A stretch of DNA of 64,000 bases, taken from NCBI RefSeq assembly GCF_002224125.1, contig NZ_NCSM01000002.1, positions 153,654 through 217,653 of the forward strand, read 5' to 3'. The stretch comes from Streptomyces sp. NBS 14/10 (GTDB lineage: Bacteria > Actinomycetota > Actinomycetes > Streptomycetales > Streptomycetaceae). The position numbers were made by a program, and so were the translations under genes. The stretch's first letter is position 1. Each line of letters opens with the position of its first letter. Below the pieces are notes generated by a model. The model had not been told where the DNA came from, ran no database searches, and saw only the letters and a list, made by a program, of their open reading frames with translations. This document shows positions 25,160-34,293 of this stretch, piece after piece.

Positions 25160-26064
25160 TGCGGCGCCGCAGTCGCGTGCTGGCGGCCTGGCTGTTCCTG
25201 GCGCCGGCGCTGGCCATGATCGGGTTGTTCACGGTGGTCCCGTTCGGGCAGGGCATTCTGCTGAGCTTCCAGACCTGGGACGGGGTGAGCCTGGACACGC
25301 CGTACGTCGGGCTCGACAACTACCGCTATGTGCTGCACGACACCCAGTTCTGGGGTTCGATGAAGAACGCCGTCTTCTACGGCGTGGTCGGACTGATCGT
25401 CGCCAACGCGGTGTCGATGGTCATGGCGCTGGCCGTGCACCGGGCCCGCCGCGGGTCCGCGTTCTTCCGCACCGTCTACTACTTGCCCGGGGTGTTCTCC
25501 ACGGTGGTGGTGGGTGTGATGTTCTCGTGGTTCCTCGACCCGAACATCGGGGTCGTCAACCAGATGCTGAAGGCCATCGGCCTCGACGGACTTCAGCACA
25601 ACTGGCTGGGCGACCCCAAGACGGCGGTGATCGCGGTTGCCGCTGTGTTCGTCTGGTACCACTGGGGATTCGGCTTCATCCTCTTCCTCGCCGGCCGGCA
25701 GGACGTGCCCAAGGAGCTGTACGAGGCCTCGTCACTGGACGGCGCCCGCGGATGGGCCCAGTTCCGCTACGTCACCTGGCCCGGCATGTCACATGTCACC
25801 GGCATCGTCAGCGTGCTGACCCTGCTGAGCGGCCTGCAGATCTTCGGCACCGTCCAGGTCCTGACCAACGGCGGCCCCGCCGGCCACACCGAGGTCCCCA
25901 CCCTGCACATCTATCAACAGGCATTCCAGTACTACGAGTACGGCCGTGCAGCGGCGATGTCCGTCATCTTCGGGCTGTGCCTGGTCCTCCTCGCCTGTGT
26001 CCAGCTGTGGGTCTCCCGCAGGCTCGGCGGATCCACCGACTCCCGGACGGAGAAGGGACGTTGA
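25159..26064 (+). CDS. Sugar ABC importer permease, MalF/UgpA type
   Basis: A 301-residue membrane protein with about six helices; the first is LAAWLFLAPALAMIGLFTVVPF. The EAA loop reads EASSLDGARGWAQFRYVTWPG (about residues 187-207). The GTG start shares one base with the stop of the binding-protein gene (TAGTG), indicating coupled translation. It pairs with the MalG-type permease that follows. No ATPase is encoded here, so a shared MsiK-type ATPase elsewhere probably drives it, as is known in Streptomyces. Confidence 0.93.
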   Translation: MRRRSRVLAAWLFLAPALAMIGLFTVVPFGQGILLSFQTWDGVSLDTPYVGLDNYRYVLHDTQFWGSMKNAVFYGVVGLIVANAVSMVMALAVHRARRGSAFFRTVYYLPGVFSTVVVGVMFSWFLDPNIGVVNQMLKAIGLDGLQHNWLGDPKTAVIAVAAVFVWYHWGFGFILFLAGRQDVPKELYEASSLDGARGWAQFRYVTWPGMSHVTGIVSVLTLLSGLQIFGTVQVLTNGGPAGHTEVPTLHIYQQAFQYYEYGRAAAMSVIFGLCLVLLACVQLWVSRRLGGSTDSRTEKGR

Positions 26065-26066
26065 CC

Positions 26067-26993
26067 GTGACTGTGTCTTCCCGGGGGACAACCCCCGGAC
26101 CCCCGGCCGACAGGCGGGCGGGACGGCGTGCGTCGTCGCTGCGGAGGCCGACGCCGTCGACCTCAGGGCGCCGCGGTAGCCGCCTGCCGCGTATGGGCCT
26201 GTACGCCCTGCTGATCGCCGGAGCGCTCGAAGCACTGGTGCCGGTCCTGTGGGTGCTGAGCGGTTCCCTGCAGAACACCGAGCAGTTGTACAAGGGGACC
26301 GACCCCATCCCGCGCCCCTTCGAATGGGGCAACTTCGCCACCGCGTGGAACGAGGGCGGCTTCAGCCAGTACCTGCCCAACAGCCTCCTCTACACCACGG
26401 CCGCGGTCGTCGGGATCCTGATCATCTCGAGCCTGGCCGGATACGCCCTGGCGCGCATCGAGTTCCCCGGCCGGGGCGTCGTCGTGGCCGCCATTCTCGT
26501 CATCATGATCATCCCGCTGCCGGCCTCGTTCATCGCCCAGTACAAGCTGCTGATCACGCTCGGGCTCGCCAACACCCGCATCGGCTACATCCTCGTGCTC
26601 ATCGCCGGCGGACTGCCGATCTCCATCCTGATCATGCGCGGGTTCTTCGCCAGCCAGCCCAAGGAACTGGAGGAGGCCGCCGCCATCGACGGCGCCTCCC
26701 TGCTCGGCACCTTCTGGCGGATCATCCTCCCGCTGGCCCGGCCGGGCCTGATCGCGGTGGCCGTCATCCAGGCCATGCAGGTCTGGAACGAGTACCTCAT
26801 GGGCCTGGTGCTGTTCAACGACAGCTCGCTGATGCCCGTACAACGCGGGCTCACCAACTTCGTCTCCGCGGAATCCCCGCAACAACAGATCCTGCTCGCC
26901 GCCTCGCTCATCGCGGTGCTGCCGATCGTCGTCTTCTACGCGATCGCGCAGCGCCACATCATCAGCGGTCTGTCGGCGGGAGCGCTCAAGTGA
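26067..26993 (+). CDS. Sugar ABC importer permease, MalG/UgpE type
   Basis: A 308-residue membrane protein. An arginine- and serine-rich cytoplasmic head of about 45 residues precedes the first helix, then a periplasmic loop with PRPFEWGNFATAWNEGGF and further helices. The EAA loop is EEAAAIDGASLLGTFWRIILP. I chose GTG 26067, 7 nt after AAGGGA; a TTG at 26061 is too close to it. It overlaps nothing but lies 2 nt after the previous stop, so it is coupled to the MalF-type permease. Confidence 0.9.
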   Translation: MTVSSRGTTPGPPADRRAGRRASSLRRPTPSTSGRRGSRLPRMGLYALLIAGALEALVPVLWVLSGSLQNTEQLYKGTDPIPRPFEWGNFATAWNEGGFSQYLPNSLLYTTAAVVGILIISSLAGYALARIEFPGRGVVVAAILVIMIIPLPASFIAQYKLLITLGLANTRIGYILVLIAGGLPISILIMRGFFASQPKELEEAAAIDGASLLGTFWRIILPLARPGLIAVAVIQAMQVWNEYLMGLVLFNDSSLMPVQRGLTNFVSAESPQQQILLAASLIAVLPIVVFYAIAQRHIISGLSAGALK

Positions 26994-27099
26994 CCAGGCC
27001 GGCCACCGGCCGCTCCCGGCCGGGACAGCGGCAACGGCGGCTGACCCTCATGTCCCCAAGCCCCCTGACTCGCCCGGAAAACCGGAGGAGAGAGCGCTC

Positions 27100-29763
27100 A
27101 TGGCCCCTGACGTTCCGTACGACCTTGCGATCGATTGTGGGGGCGACGGGATTCCGGTCTGCGGCAGCCGCCCCCGCCTCTCCTGGAAGCCTCCCCGGAC
27201 CGTTGCGGCGCCGGACGAAGGGTACGAACTGCGGATCCACATCGACGGGCAGCCAGCGCAAAACGCCCTGACCGTCGGCCACGTGCTCGTCGACTGGCCG
27301 GTGCGCCGACTGCACAGCGGTGAACAGGTGCGCTGGCGCGTACGTCGCGGCGGCGCCACGCAGGCCTCCGCATGGAGTGCCTGGCACGCCTTCGAGGCCG
27401 GGCTGCTCGACGCCGACTGGACCGCATCCTGGATCACCCCGGCCGACGACCCGCAGTTCGCTCACCTCGCGCCCGGCACGCGGCCGGCGCACACCCTGCG
27501 CGCCACGTTCAGCACCTCCGGAGCGGTCCGCGCCCGCTTGTACGCCACGGCCCTCGGGGTGTACGAGGCGTTCGTGAACGGCGAACGCGCCGGAACCACC
27601 GAGCTCGCGCCCGGCTCGACCTCGTACGACCGCACCCTGTACGCCCAGGCGGCCGACGTCACCTCCTCCGTCCGCCCGGGCGCCAACACCCTGGAGATCG
27701 TGCTGTCCGATGGCTGGTACCGCGGCCAGGTCGGCGCCTTCCGCAAACCGGCCGGCTGGGGGGAGCTCCTGGCCGCCCGCCTGGAACTGCATCTCGAACT
27801 CGCCGACGGTACGCGCCAGGTCGTACGCACCGACGAGCACTGGACCTCGGCCGCAGGTCCCGTCACCCGCGCCGACCTCATGGATGGTCAGTTCATCGAC
27901 TTCCTGGCCCCGGACGCTCAGCGGCGCCCCGTCCTCGTCGACGCCGTGACCGCACCCCCGATCGACTGGTCCCCGGCTCCGCCCGTGCGCCGCATCGAAG
28001 ACCGTCCCGCCGTCTCGCTCACCCGGCTGCCGGGCGGCGCCTGGATCGCCGACTTCGGCCAGAACGCCTCCGGCTGGATCGCCCTGACCGACCTCGGCCC
28101 GGCCGGCACCCGCACCGTGATCGACCACGGCGAGCACCTCGACCCCTCCACCGGAGACCTGACCACCGCCCACCTCGACTGCCAGCGCCCCGGCGACCCG
28201 GTGACCGTCTTCGTCCAGCACGACGAGGTCGTCTCCTCCGGTGCCGTCGGCGAGATCTTCGAGCCCCGCCACACGGTGCACGGATTCCGCTACGCGCGCC
28301 TGGAGCGCGGCGACGTCCCGCTGGACGCGGTGGGCCTCACCATGCGGGTGGTCCACACCGAGCTGAGGCCCACCGGCACCTTCGCCTGCGGCAACGATGA
28401 CCTCAACCGCCTGTACGACGTGGCCCGTTGGAGCTTCAGGGGCAACGCCGTCGACGTACCCACCGACTGCCCGACCCGGGAACGTATCGGCTGGACCGGC
28501 GACTACCAGGTCTTCGCACCCACCGCCGCCCGCCTCTACGACATCCACGGATTCAGCCGCAAGTGGCTGCGCTCGGTCCGCGACGACCAGCTCGACGACG
28601 GACGCATCGCCAACTTCTCTCCCGACGGACGGCGCATCAAGCTCCACACCGACCAGCGCCTCGACAGCATGACGGGCTCCGCCGGCTGGGGCGACGCCAT
28701 CGTCCTCGTACCGTGGCTGCTGTACCAGACGTACGGCGACCGCCGGGCTCTCGCCGAGAACTGGGACGCGATGGTCCGCTGGGTCGAGTGGGCCCTGACC
28801 ACCGCCCGCACCGCTCGGCACCCCTCCCGGGTGGCCCGGTCGCCCGAACCCCTGCCGCACGAGGAGTTCATCTGGGACGGCTCGTTTCATTGGGGCGAGT
28901 GGGCCGAGCCGAAGCCGCGCGCGGAGGACGGCTCACTCATCGAACCGGTGCCGAGCGATCCGGACGCCTGGATGACGGCCGACAAGGGTGAGGTGGGCAC
29001 CGCCTTCCTGCATCGCTCCACGGCAACCCTCGCCGCGGTCGCCGAGGTCCTGGGCCGCGAAGCCGACGCCGCCCGGTACACACGCCTCGCGGAGCGGATC
29101 AAGGACGCTTGGCGCACGGAGTTCCTGGACGACAGCGGCCGCACCACCGTCGACACCCAGGCGAGTTACGTCCGCGCCCTCGCCCTGGCCCCCGAGGAAC
29201 TGCGCGGCGCCGTCGCCGCGCGCCTGGCCACGCTGATCCGCGGGGCCGGAACGCACCTGGGCACCGGCTTCCTCTCCACCGCCGACCTGCTGCCCGCCCT
29301 CGCCGACTCCGGCCACGCCGACCTCGCCTACGAGGTCCTGTTCCAGCGCACGTACCCGTCCTGGCTCGGCATGCTCGACCGGGGTGCCACCACGGTCTGG
29401 GAGGAGTGGGACGGCGTCGACGAGAACGGCGACGCGCACGCCTCGCTCAACCACTACAGCAAGGGCGCGGTCATCGACTTCCTGCACACCCACACCCTCG
29501 GGCTGCGGCAGGCCGAGGGTTCCGTGGCCTGGGAGTCCTTCGTCGTCGCGCCGGTGGCCCACTCCTCGATCCGCTGGGCACGCGGCACGTTCGACAGCCC
29601 ACGGGGCACCATCGCCGTCGCATGGCGACTGGAGGGCGAGAGCCTGCACATCGACGTTGACGTACCACCGACCGCCACCGCCACCGCCATCCTCCCCGAC
29701 GGCAGAAGGCTGGAAGCGGGCCCGGGCCGTTTCCAGGCAACCGCCCGCAAGGTTCCGTCCTGA
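27100..29763 (+). CDS. Family 78 alpha-L-rhamnosidase
   Basis: An 887-residue GH78 enzyme without a signal peptide. The N-terminal beta domains (about 1-350) include YATALGVYEAFVNGERAGTTELAPG; the (alpha/alpha)6 barrel begins near 430 with NAVDVPTDCPTRERIGWTGD, the family hallmark that carries catalytic acid residues, and continues to ATTVWEEWDG. A C-terminal beta domain ends the protein. It cleaves terminal L-rhamnose from pectin side chains, flavonoid glycosides or saponins. ATG 27100 has GGAGAGAGCG upstream. It follows the permease by about 106 bp in the same direction, so it probably belongs to the importer operon and acts on imported sugars. Confidence 0.93.
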   Translation: MAPDVPYDLAIDCGGDGIPVCGSRPRLSWKPPRTVAAPDEGYELRIHIDGQPAQNALTVGHVLVDWPVRRLHSGEQVRWRVRRGGATQASAWSAWHAFEAGLLDADWTASWITPADDPQFAHLAPGTRPAHTLRATFSTSGAVRARLYATALGVYEAFVNGERAGTTELAPGSTSYDRTLYAQAADVTSSVRPGANTLEIVLSDGWYRGQVGAFRKPAGWGELLAARLELHLELADGTRQVVRTDEHWTSAAGPVTRADLMDGQFIDFLAPDAQRRPVLVDAVTAPPIDWSPAPPVRRIEDRPAVSLTRLPGGAWIADFGQNASGWIALTDLGPAGTRTVIDHGEHLDPSTGDLTTAHLDCQRPGDPVTVFVQHDEVVSSGAVGEIFEPRHTVHGFRYARLERGDVPLDAVGLTMRVVHTELRPTGTFACGNDDLNRLYDVARWSFRGNAVDVPTDCPTRERIGWTGDYQVFAPTAARLYDIHGFSRKWLRSVRDDQLDDGRIANFSPDGRRIKLHTDQRLDSMTGSAGWGDAIVLVPWLLYQTYGDRRALAENWDAMVRWVEWALTTARTARHPSRVARSPEPLPHEEFIWDGSFHWGEWAEPKPRAEDGSLIEPVPSDPDAWMTADKGEVGTAFLHRSTATLAAVAEVLGREADAARYTRLAERIKDAWRTEFLDDSGRTTVDTQASYVRALALAPEELRGAVAARLATLIRGAGTHLGTGFLSTADLLPALADSGHADLAYEVLFQRTYPSWLGMLDRGATTVWEEWDGVDENGDAHASLNHYSKGAVIDFLHTHTLGLRQAEGSVAWESFVVAPVAHSSIRWARGTFDSPRGTIAVAWRLEGESLHIDVDVPPTATATAILPDGRRLEAGPGRFQATARKVPS

Positions 29764-29814
29764 CCGCGTTCCGTCCTGACACCGCACGGCACACATCCGC
29801 ACCAAGGAGTACGT

Positions 29815-31215
29815 ATGTCCGCCTCCCACAGCGACGACGCGGTCGCGAAACCGGCCCCCCGGCTGACACTGCGGCAGAAGGTCGCCCAGCTGTGCGGTTT
29901 GAGCGTCATGAACCTCACCGACCGCAAGAAGCCCATCCCGGCCGGCCGGGGCCCGGAGGCCGATCTGAGCAAACTGGCCGAGCTGCGGCCGCACGGCGTG
30001 GGCCACCTCTCGATGGCCTGGTTCCTCGGCCACGACGCGGACAGTCTGCGAACCGAGATCGCCGATTTGCAGGAGGCGGGACGGGAGGTGACGCCGTTCG
30101 GGATCGGAGCGATGATCCACAATGAGGCGGTCAACGGGTTCATGCACGCCTGCGGCTCCCAGTTCCCGACAGCCTGGGCCCAGGCCGCGACCTGGCAGCC
30201 CGACCTCGTACGACGCGCGGCCGCCGTAAGCGCGGCCCATATGCGCGACGCCAAATGCAGCTGGCCCTCTCACCGCTGATGGACCTCGTACGCGACCCCC
30301 GCTGGGGTCGTGTGCACGAGTCCTACGGAGAGGACCCGGAGCTGGTCGCCCGCTTCGCGGTCGCGTTCGTCTCCGGCGTGCAGGGGCCGGACGGCGCGAC
30401 CGGGGTCCTGGCCACGGGCAAGCACTTCCTCGGCTACGGCGCCTCGGAAGGCGGGCTGAACAAGGCCGTCACCCAGCTGGGCCGCCGCGCGCTGACCGAC
30501 GAGTACGCCCTCCGTTCCGGCGCGCGATCACCGAGGCCGGGCTGGGCGTGATCATGAACTCCTACAACGAGATCGACGGCATCCCGGCTGTCGCCAACCG
30601 CTGGCTCTTCAACGACCTGCTGCGCGGCGAGCTCGGCTTCGACGGACTTGTGGTGAGCGACTACGACGCACTGCCCATGCTGGTCCAGGTCTTCCACACC
30701 GCCACCACCTCCAGGCAGGCAGCCGCCCAGTCGCTGACCACGGGGATGGCGTCGACCTGCCCCACGGCAAGATCTACGACCACCTCGTCGCCGAGGCGGA
30801 GTCCGGACGGCTGGACGAGAAGCTCGTCGACCAGGCCGTGTTCCGTGTCCTTCGCGCCAAGGCGCGCGTGGGGCTCATCCCCGCGTTCGGCCCGCCACCG
30901 CCCGTCGCCGCCCCCGATCCGGCACAGGGCGCGGCCCTGCGCCGGGAGATCGCCGACCGCGCCGGTGTTCTGCTCTCCAACGACGGAACGCTCCCGCTCA
31001 CCCCGCGAGCAAAGCGGGTGGTCGTCCTCGGCCCCGCCGCGGACGAACTGCGCATCCACTTCGGTGCCTACACCTCGGCCGCGAGCCGGGAGATGCTCCT
31101 GGGCACACAGGCCCTGATCACCGGCCAGGTGCCGGGGGTCGATCCGTCCTCGGTGCTCTTCACGGACGTCTTCAACGTGCCGATGCCCGGCATCGAGCCG
31201 CACTTCGAGGAGACG
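29815..31215 (+). pseudogene. Decayed family 3 glycoside hydrolase gene
   Basis: The pieces of one GH3 beta-glycosidase are spread over three frames. The first runs from ATG 29815 (GGAG upstream) to about 30250 and ends AAHMRDA; the second starts with MQLALSPLMDLVRDPRWGRV and includes ATGKHFLGYGASEGG; the third includes NSYNEIDGIPAVANR and GLVVSDYDA with the nucleophile aspartate; the last returns to the first frame with RVLRAKARVGLIP. Comparison of the pieces shows single-base deletions near 30252, 30526 and 30748. Similarity to GH3 stops near 31215, where sequence of another gene begins, so the C-terminal domain is missing. It cannot give a normal enzyme unless the deletions are sequencing errors; the truncation remains in any case. 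It follows the rhamnosidase gene by 51 bp. Confidence 0.85.
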
Positions 31216-31229
31216 ACGCGCTCACCCCA

Positions 31230-32143
31230 CCCGACCCGCGCCCCGGGCGCGGGCCAGGACCCACGACACCGCCCCGGAAGCCACCGGAAACGGCACCGCC
31301 GCCCGGGACCGAGTCCCGGACGAGGAGCGGGACCGGGCCAGAGACCTCCTGGTGCCCGTGGCCGACCCGCAGGGCGTACCGGAACGACCCCCATCCGTGC
31401 CCCCGGTCTTCCCCGGCCGCCCCGCCCCAGCCCGCCCGGAGGTCCGCACCCCGGCAGAACCGGAGAGCCACAGCGGCGTCGCGTGCCCCTGGTGCTGCAC
31501 CGCCAATCGCCCCGACCGCCACTTCTGCGCCCGGTGTGCCATGCCGATGGCCGAGGGCCCGGAGAACCCGGCCCGCCGCCTCTGGTGGCGGCGGTTGCTC
31601 GACCACCGCAACAGGGAGGAGCCCTGGGCGGGCGACCGCCCCCGCCTGCGCCGCCAGATCAGCCGCATCCTGCGCTGGGTGGCCCTCGCGGCGGTACTGG
31701 GGCTGGTGGCCTGGGCCCTGTTCCAGACCCCGCGAGCCGTCAACGCCGTACGCGACCACTTCGCCAAGCGCGCCTCGCTCGTCCCGGACTCCGTCAAGGC
31801 CTCCCGCTCCTACCCCGAGCACGGCCCCGACAAGGCATTCGACGTGGTCAGCAACTCCTGGTGGGGTCCGGGGGTCCCCCAGTCCGCCGAGGGCGAATGG
31901 CTGGAGGCCCGCTTCCAGGACCCGGTACGCCTGCTCGACATCGGCATCACCCCCGGCCAGTCCGCCCGCGGTGACACCCTCACCAAGTCCGCCCTCCCGC
32001 ACCGCGTCGAGGTCCGCGTCACCACGGACGACGGCAAGACCACCATCAGGGAACTCAATCTCGACCAGGGCGTCGGCTTCCAGCACCGCCCCTTCCGCGT
32101 CGAGAAGATCGAGTTCTTCGGCCCCTCCAACGCCACCCACTGA
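31230..32143 (+). pseudogene. C-terminal part of a zinc-ribbon membrane protein with a discoidin-like domain
   Basis: An open frame ends at 32143 and holds a proline-rich stretch, a zinc ribbon with two CxxC pairs (CPWC and CARC), an arginine-rich segment, one membrane helix (WVALAAVLGLVAWALF) and an outer discoidin-like domain with SRSYPEHGPDKAFDVVSNSWWGPG. This is the layout of the end of larger actinomycete proteins whose N-terminal Ig-like repeats are missing here. The first possible start is GTG 31352, inside a longer open stretch with no ribosome site, so I regard it as a fragment joined to the broken GH3 gene near 31215-31230. A short functional protein from 31352 cannot be ruled out. 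Confidence 0.55.
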
Positions 32144-32261
32144 GCTTGATCTTCATCCTCGCTGTCAGGCGGCGGTGAGTCTGCGCGATGTGTCCATGAG
32201 GCTACCGGGCGCGTAGGGCGAGTCACCGGTGCGCGTCCACGTCATGGGCGTCCCCGCCGCC

Positions 32262-34238
32262 CTACCCCCCGGCCACAGTGAAGGAGTACGACACCGCGAA
32301 TGGCCCATGGCCGTACGTCACGGTAATGGCATCGCGAGATTTGGCACCCAGCGTCGCCAGGTTGACGGTGGCGCTGAACGTCTTCGAGTTCCTTTCTGTC
32401 TGTGTGACGGTCAGGCGCTTGGTGGCGCGGTCGCCCACCCGCACATCGACCGTGCCTTGACCGAGGGTGTCGGCGTCCAGGTTCAGGGGTGCTGCCAGGT
32501 CGATTCGCAGCTCCGAATCTCCCGGTACGGCATGTGCAGGGACCCCGCCCCGGGTGCTGACCTTGAGCTTTGTCTGGTCGGCTGCCCGCCAGGCCAGTGA
32601 TTCGTTCCATGCGGTATTGAAGGCGACCCAGCCCTCAGTGTGGCCGATATTGCCCTGCTCGGGATTGAAGGGATAGTGCCCGTTCTTGGGACTCCCGTCG
32701 AGCACACCAGGCACACTCTCCAGCAGTCCCGCGCCGCCGTAATATTCGGAGAACCACCCCCGCTCCACTCCCTCGAATCCCACCGTCTTGCTGGGCGCGT
32801 CGTACGAAGCGTGCCGCCCGGTGGGGTTGCGGCCGAAGATGTTGTCCACCTGGGCTGTGGCGATCTCGCGGAGCCGGCCGGCCAGTGGATCGTTCCCCAG
32901 CAGCCGCGCCGCGGCGAGTGCCGGCGCGGAGAAACCGGCCACGTTTCCGACCTCATTGGGGTCGTCGGCGCCGCCCCCGTTGAAGGCTGGAATGGTCCAA
33001 CGGTCGTCGGAGTACCGGCGGAAGTCCCAAAGATTGTCCGAACGGTCGACGGCGATGTGAGCCCAGTCCCTGACGAACTCCTTGATGCCATGGGGAGCCT
33101 TGTCCGGATAGGTTTCGGCGAATTGCACCAGGCCGGTGATCAGCACGTATTCGCTCTGCCGCTGTCCCTTGGTGACGCGCGGATCCTCGAGGTCCAGGTT
33201 TTTGATCAGCCAGTCGGCCTGGTTCTGAGCGGCATGCAGGTATCGGCCGGCATCATCGCGGCCTTCGCGCTTCGCCACCTCGTACATCATCAGGTTCGGC
33301 CACACCGAGTGCCCCGGTGCAAGCTCCCCCTTACCGGTTCCCACCTGGGTGTACACCTGGAACAGGTCCCCGGTGTGAGGTGTGAATGCCTGCCAGTAGT
33401 ATCGATCACGAGCGGGATCACCCCACGAGGCGAAGAGGTGATCGCGAGCGCGCTGGTAGACCGAGTCCGGAATGTACTCGTCGAGCTGCGGATAGGCGTA
33501 GACGAACGCGGCCAACTGCTCCTTGAGCTGCGGATCGTTGACCTTCTCCTGCAAAAGCAGCTCAACGCCCCAGTAGATGAGACGCACAATGTCCGGAGTG
33601 CCTTCCGGCAGTGTCACCGGAAGCCCCTTGTAATCGGCATCCACATCGATTTGCTCGAATGCGCTTGGGTTGGCCAGGTACATGTCGACGAGTGTCTGGA
33701 TCTCCCTTGAATAGTGAGCCGAGTCGCGCCAGGTCACTCCCTTCATGCAATCACGCGCGCCGTACTCATCGCTGACGGGATCGACCGTCTTGCGTGTGTA
33801 GTCACCGGAGTAGCACCGGCTGCCCGCCATGAACTCGATGGCCCGCTGATAGGACACCCGGTCAATCCAGTACGCACCGATCCCGAAGGGAACCGATGCG
33901 CCCGTGCCGGCCGCCCCTGTCACGGTGACGACAAATTCCCCTGTGTCGCGCGGGTTGAACTTGGTGAAATCTCCTACGTTGCCGTTGACTTTGCCCCGGT
34001 ATCTGACCCGCCCGGATGTGTCGGTGATGGTGAACGTCGCACCGTCCTCGGCCCGCGGTGCGGTGAACCGCTTGGACTCGCCGAGACCGAAGCCGCTTTG
34101 GTTCAGCAGGACCGGCTGTGCGGCCGTGGGGTCCCCTGGCACCGCTGTGGCGGAAGCGGAATCAGTCACCGCGGCGGCCGTGCCTGGCACAGCTCCCAGG
34201 ACAAGCGCGCCTACAACTGCGAGCAAACGGACCTTCAT
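32262..34238 (-). CDS. Secreted GH9-like (six-hairpin) glycoside hydrolase with Ig-like domain
   Basis: A 658-residue protein with a Sec signal peptide (MKVRLLAVVGALVLGAVPG then TAAA). An N-terminal Ig-like domain of the cellulase type (about 40-120; VLLNQSGFGLGESKRF, FTITDTSGRVRYRG) precedes an all-alpha barrel (about 125-560) and a C-terminal beta domain. The barrel end, FGRNPTGRHASYDAP and HTEGWVAFNTAWNESLAW, recalls GH9 enzymes, whose acid glutamate lies at that place. The usual GH9 DAGD motif near the start of the barrel is not visible; the corresponding region reads VTWRDSAHYSRE. It may be a diverged GH9 or a related six-hairpin family. ATG 34238 has GAGG upstream. It follows the GH42 gene by 55 bp, same strand, and probably cuts polysaccharide outside the cell. 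Confidence 0.75.
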   Translation of the reverse strand: MKVRLLAVVGALVLGAVPGTAAAVTDSASATAVPGDPTAAQPVLLNQSGFGLGESKRFTAPRAEDGATFTITDTSGRVRYRGKVNGNVGDFTKFNPRDTGEFVVTVTGAAGTGASVPFGIGAYWIDRVSYQRAIEFMAGSRCYSGDYTRKTVDPVSDEYGARDCMKGVTWRDSAHYSREIQTLVDMYLANPSAFEQIDVDADYKGLPVTLPEGTPDIVRLIYWGVELLLQEKVNDPQLKEQLAAFVYAYPQLDEYIPDSVYQRARDHLFASWGDPARDRYYWQAFTPHTGDLFQVYTQVGTGKGELAPGHSVWPNLMMYEVAKREGRDDAGRYLHAAQNQADWLIKNLDLEDPRVTKGQRQSEYVLITGLVQFAETYPDKAPHGIKEFVRDWAHIAVDRSDNLWDFRRYSDDRWTIPAFNGGGADDPNEVGNVAGFSAPALAAARLLGNDPLAGRLREIATAQVDNIFGRNPTGRHASYDAPSKTVGFEGVERGWFSEYYGGAGLLESVPGVLDGSPKNGHYPFNPEQGNIGHTEGWVAFNTAWNESLAWRAADQTKLKVSTRGGVPAHAVPGDSELRIDLAAPLNLDADTLGQGTVDVRVGDRATKRLTVTQTERNSKTFSATVNLATLGAKSRDAITVTYGHGPFAVSYSFTVAGG

Positions 34239-34293
34239 GCGTCACCTCACTGTTCGATGCGATGGTTGAGATGCGGCGGCTCGGCCGGCGAGG

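Noticed and set aside
26986..28890. Minus-strand frame of 634 codons opposite the rhamnosidase gene
   Set aside because: Shadow of the GH78 gene; its translation has no domain.
29815..31215. Programmed frameshifting as an explanation for the GH3 breaks
   Set aside because: Three separate single-base losses, no slippery sequence or structure seen, and the C-terminal domain is missing anyway.
30838..31974. Plus-strand frame of 378 codons joining the GH3 remnant with the zinc-ribbon region
   Set aside because: Only the part up to about 31215 is GH3-like; beyond it the translation is an arginine/proline-rich wrong-frame reading of the zinc-ribbon gene.
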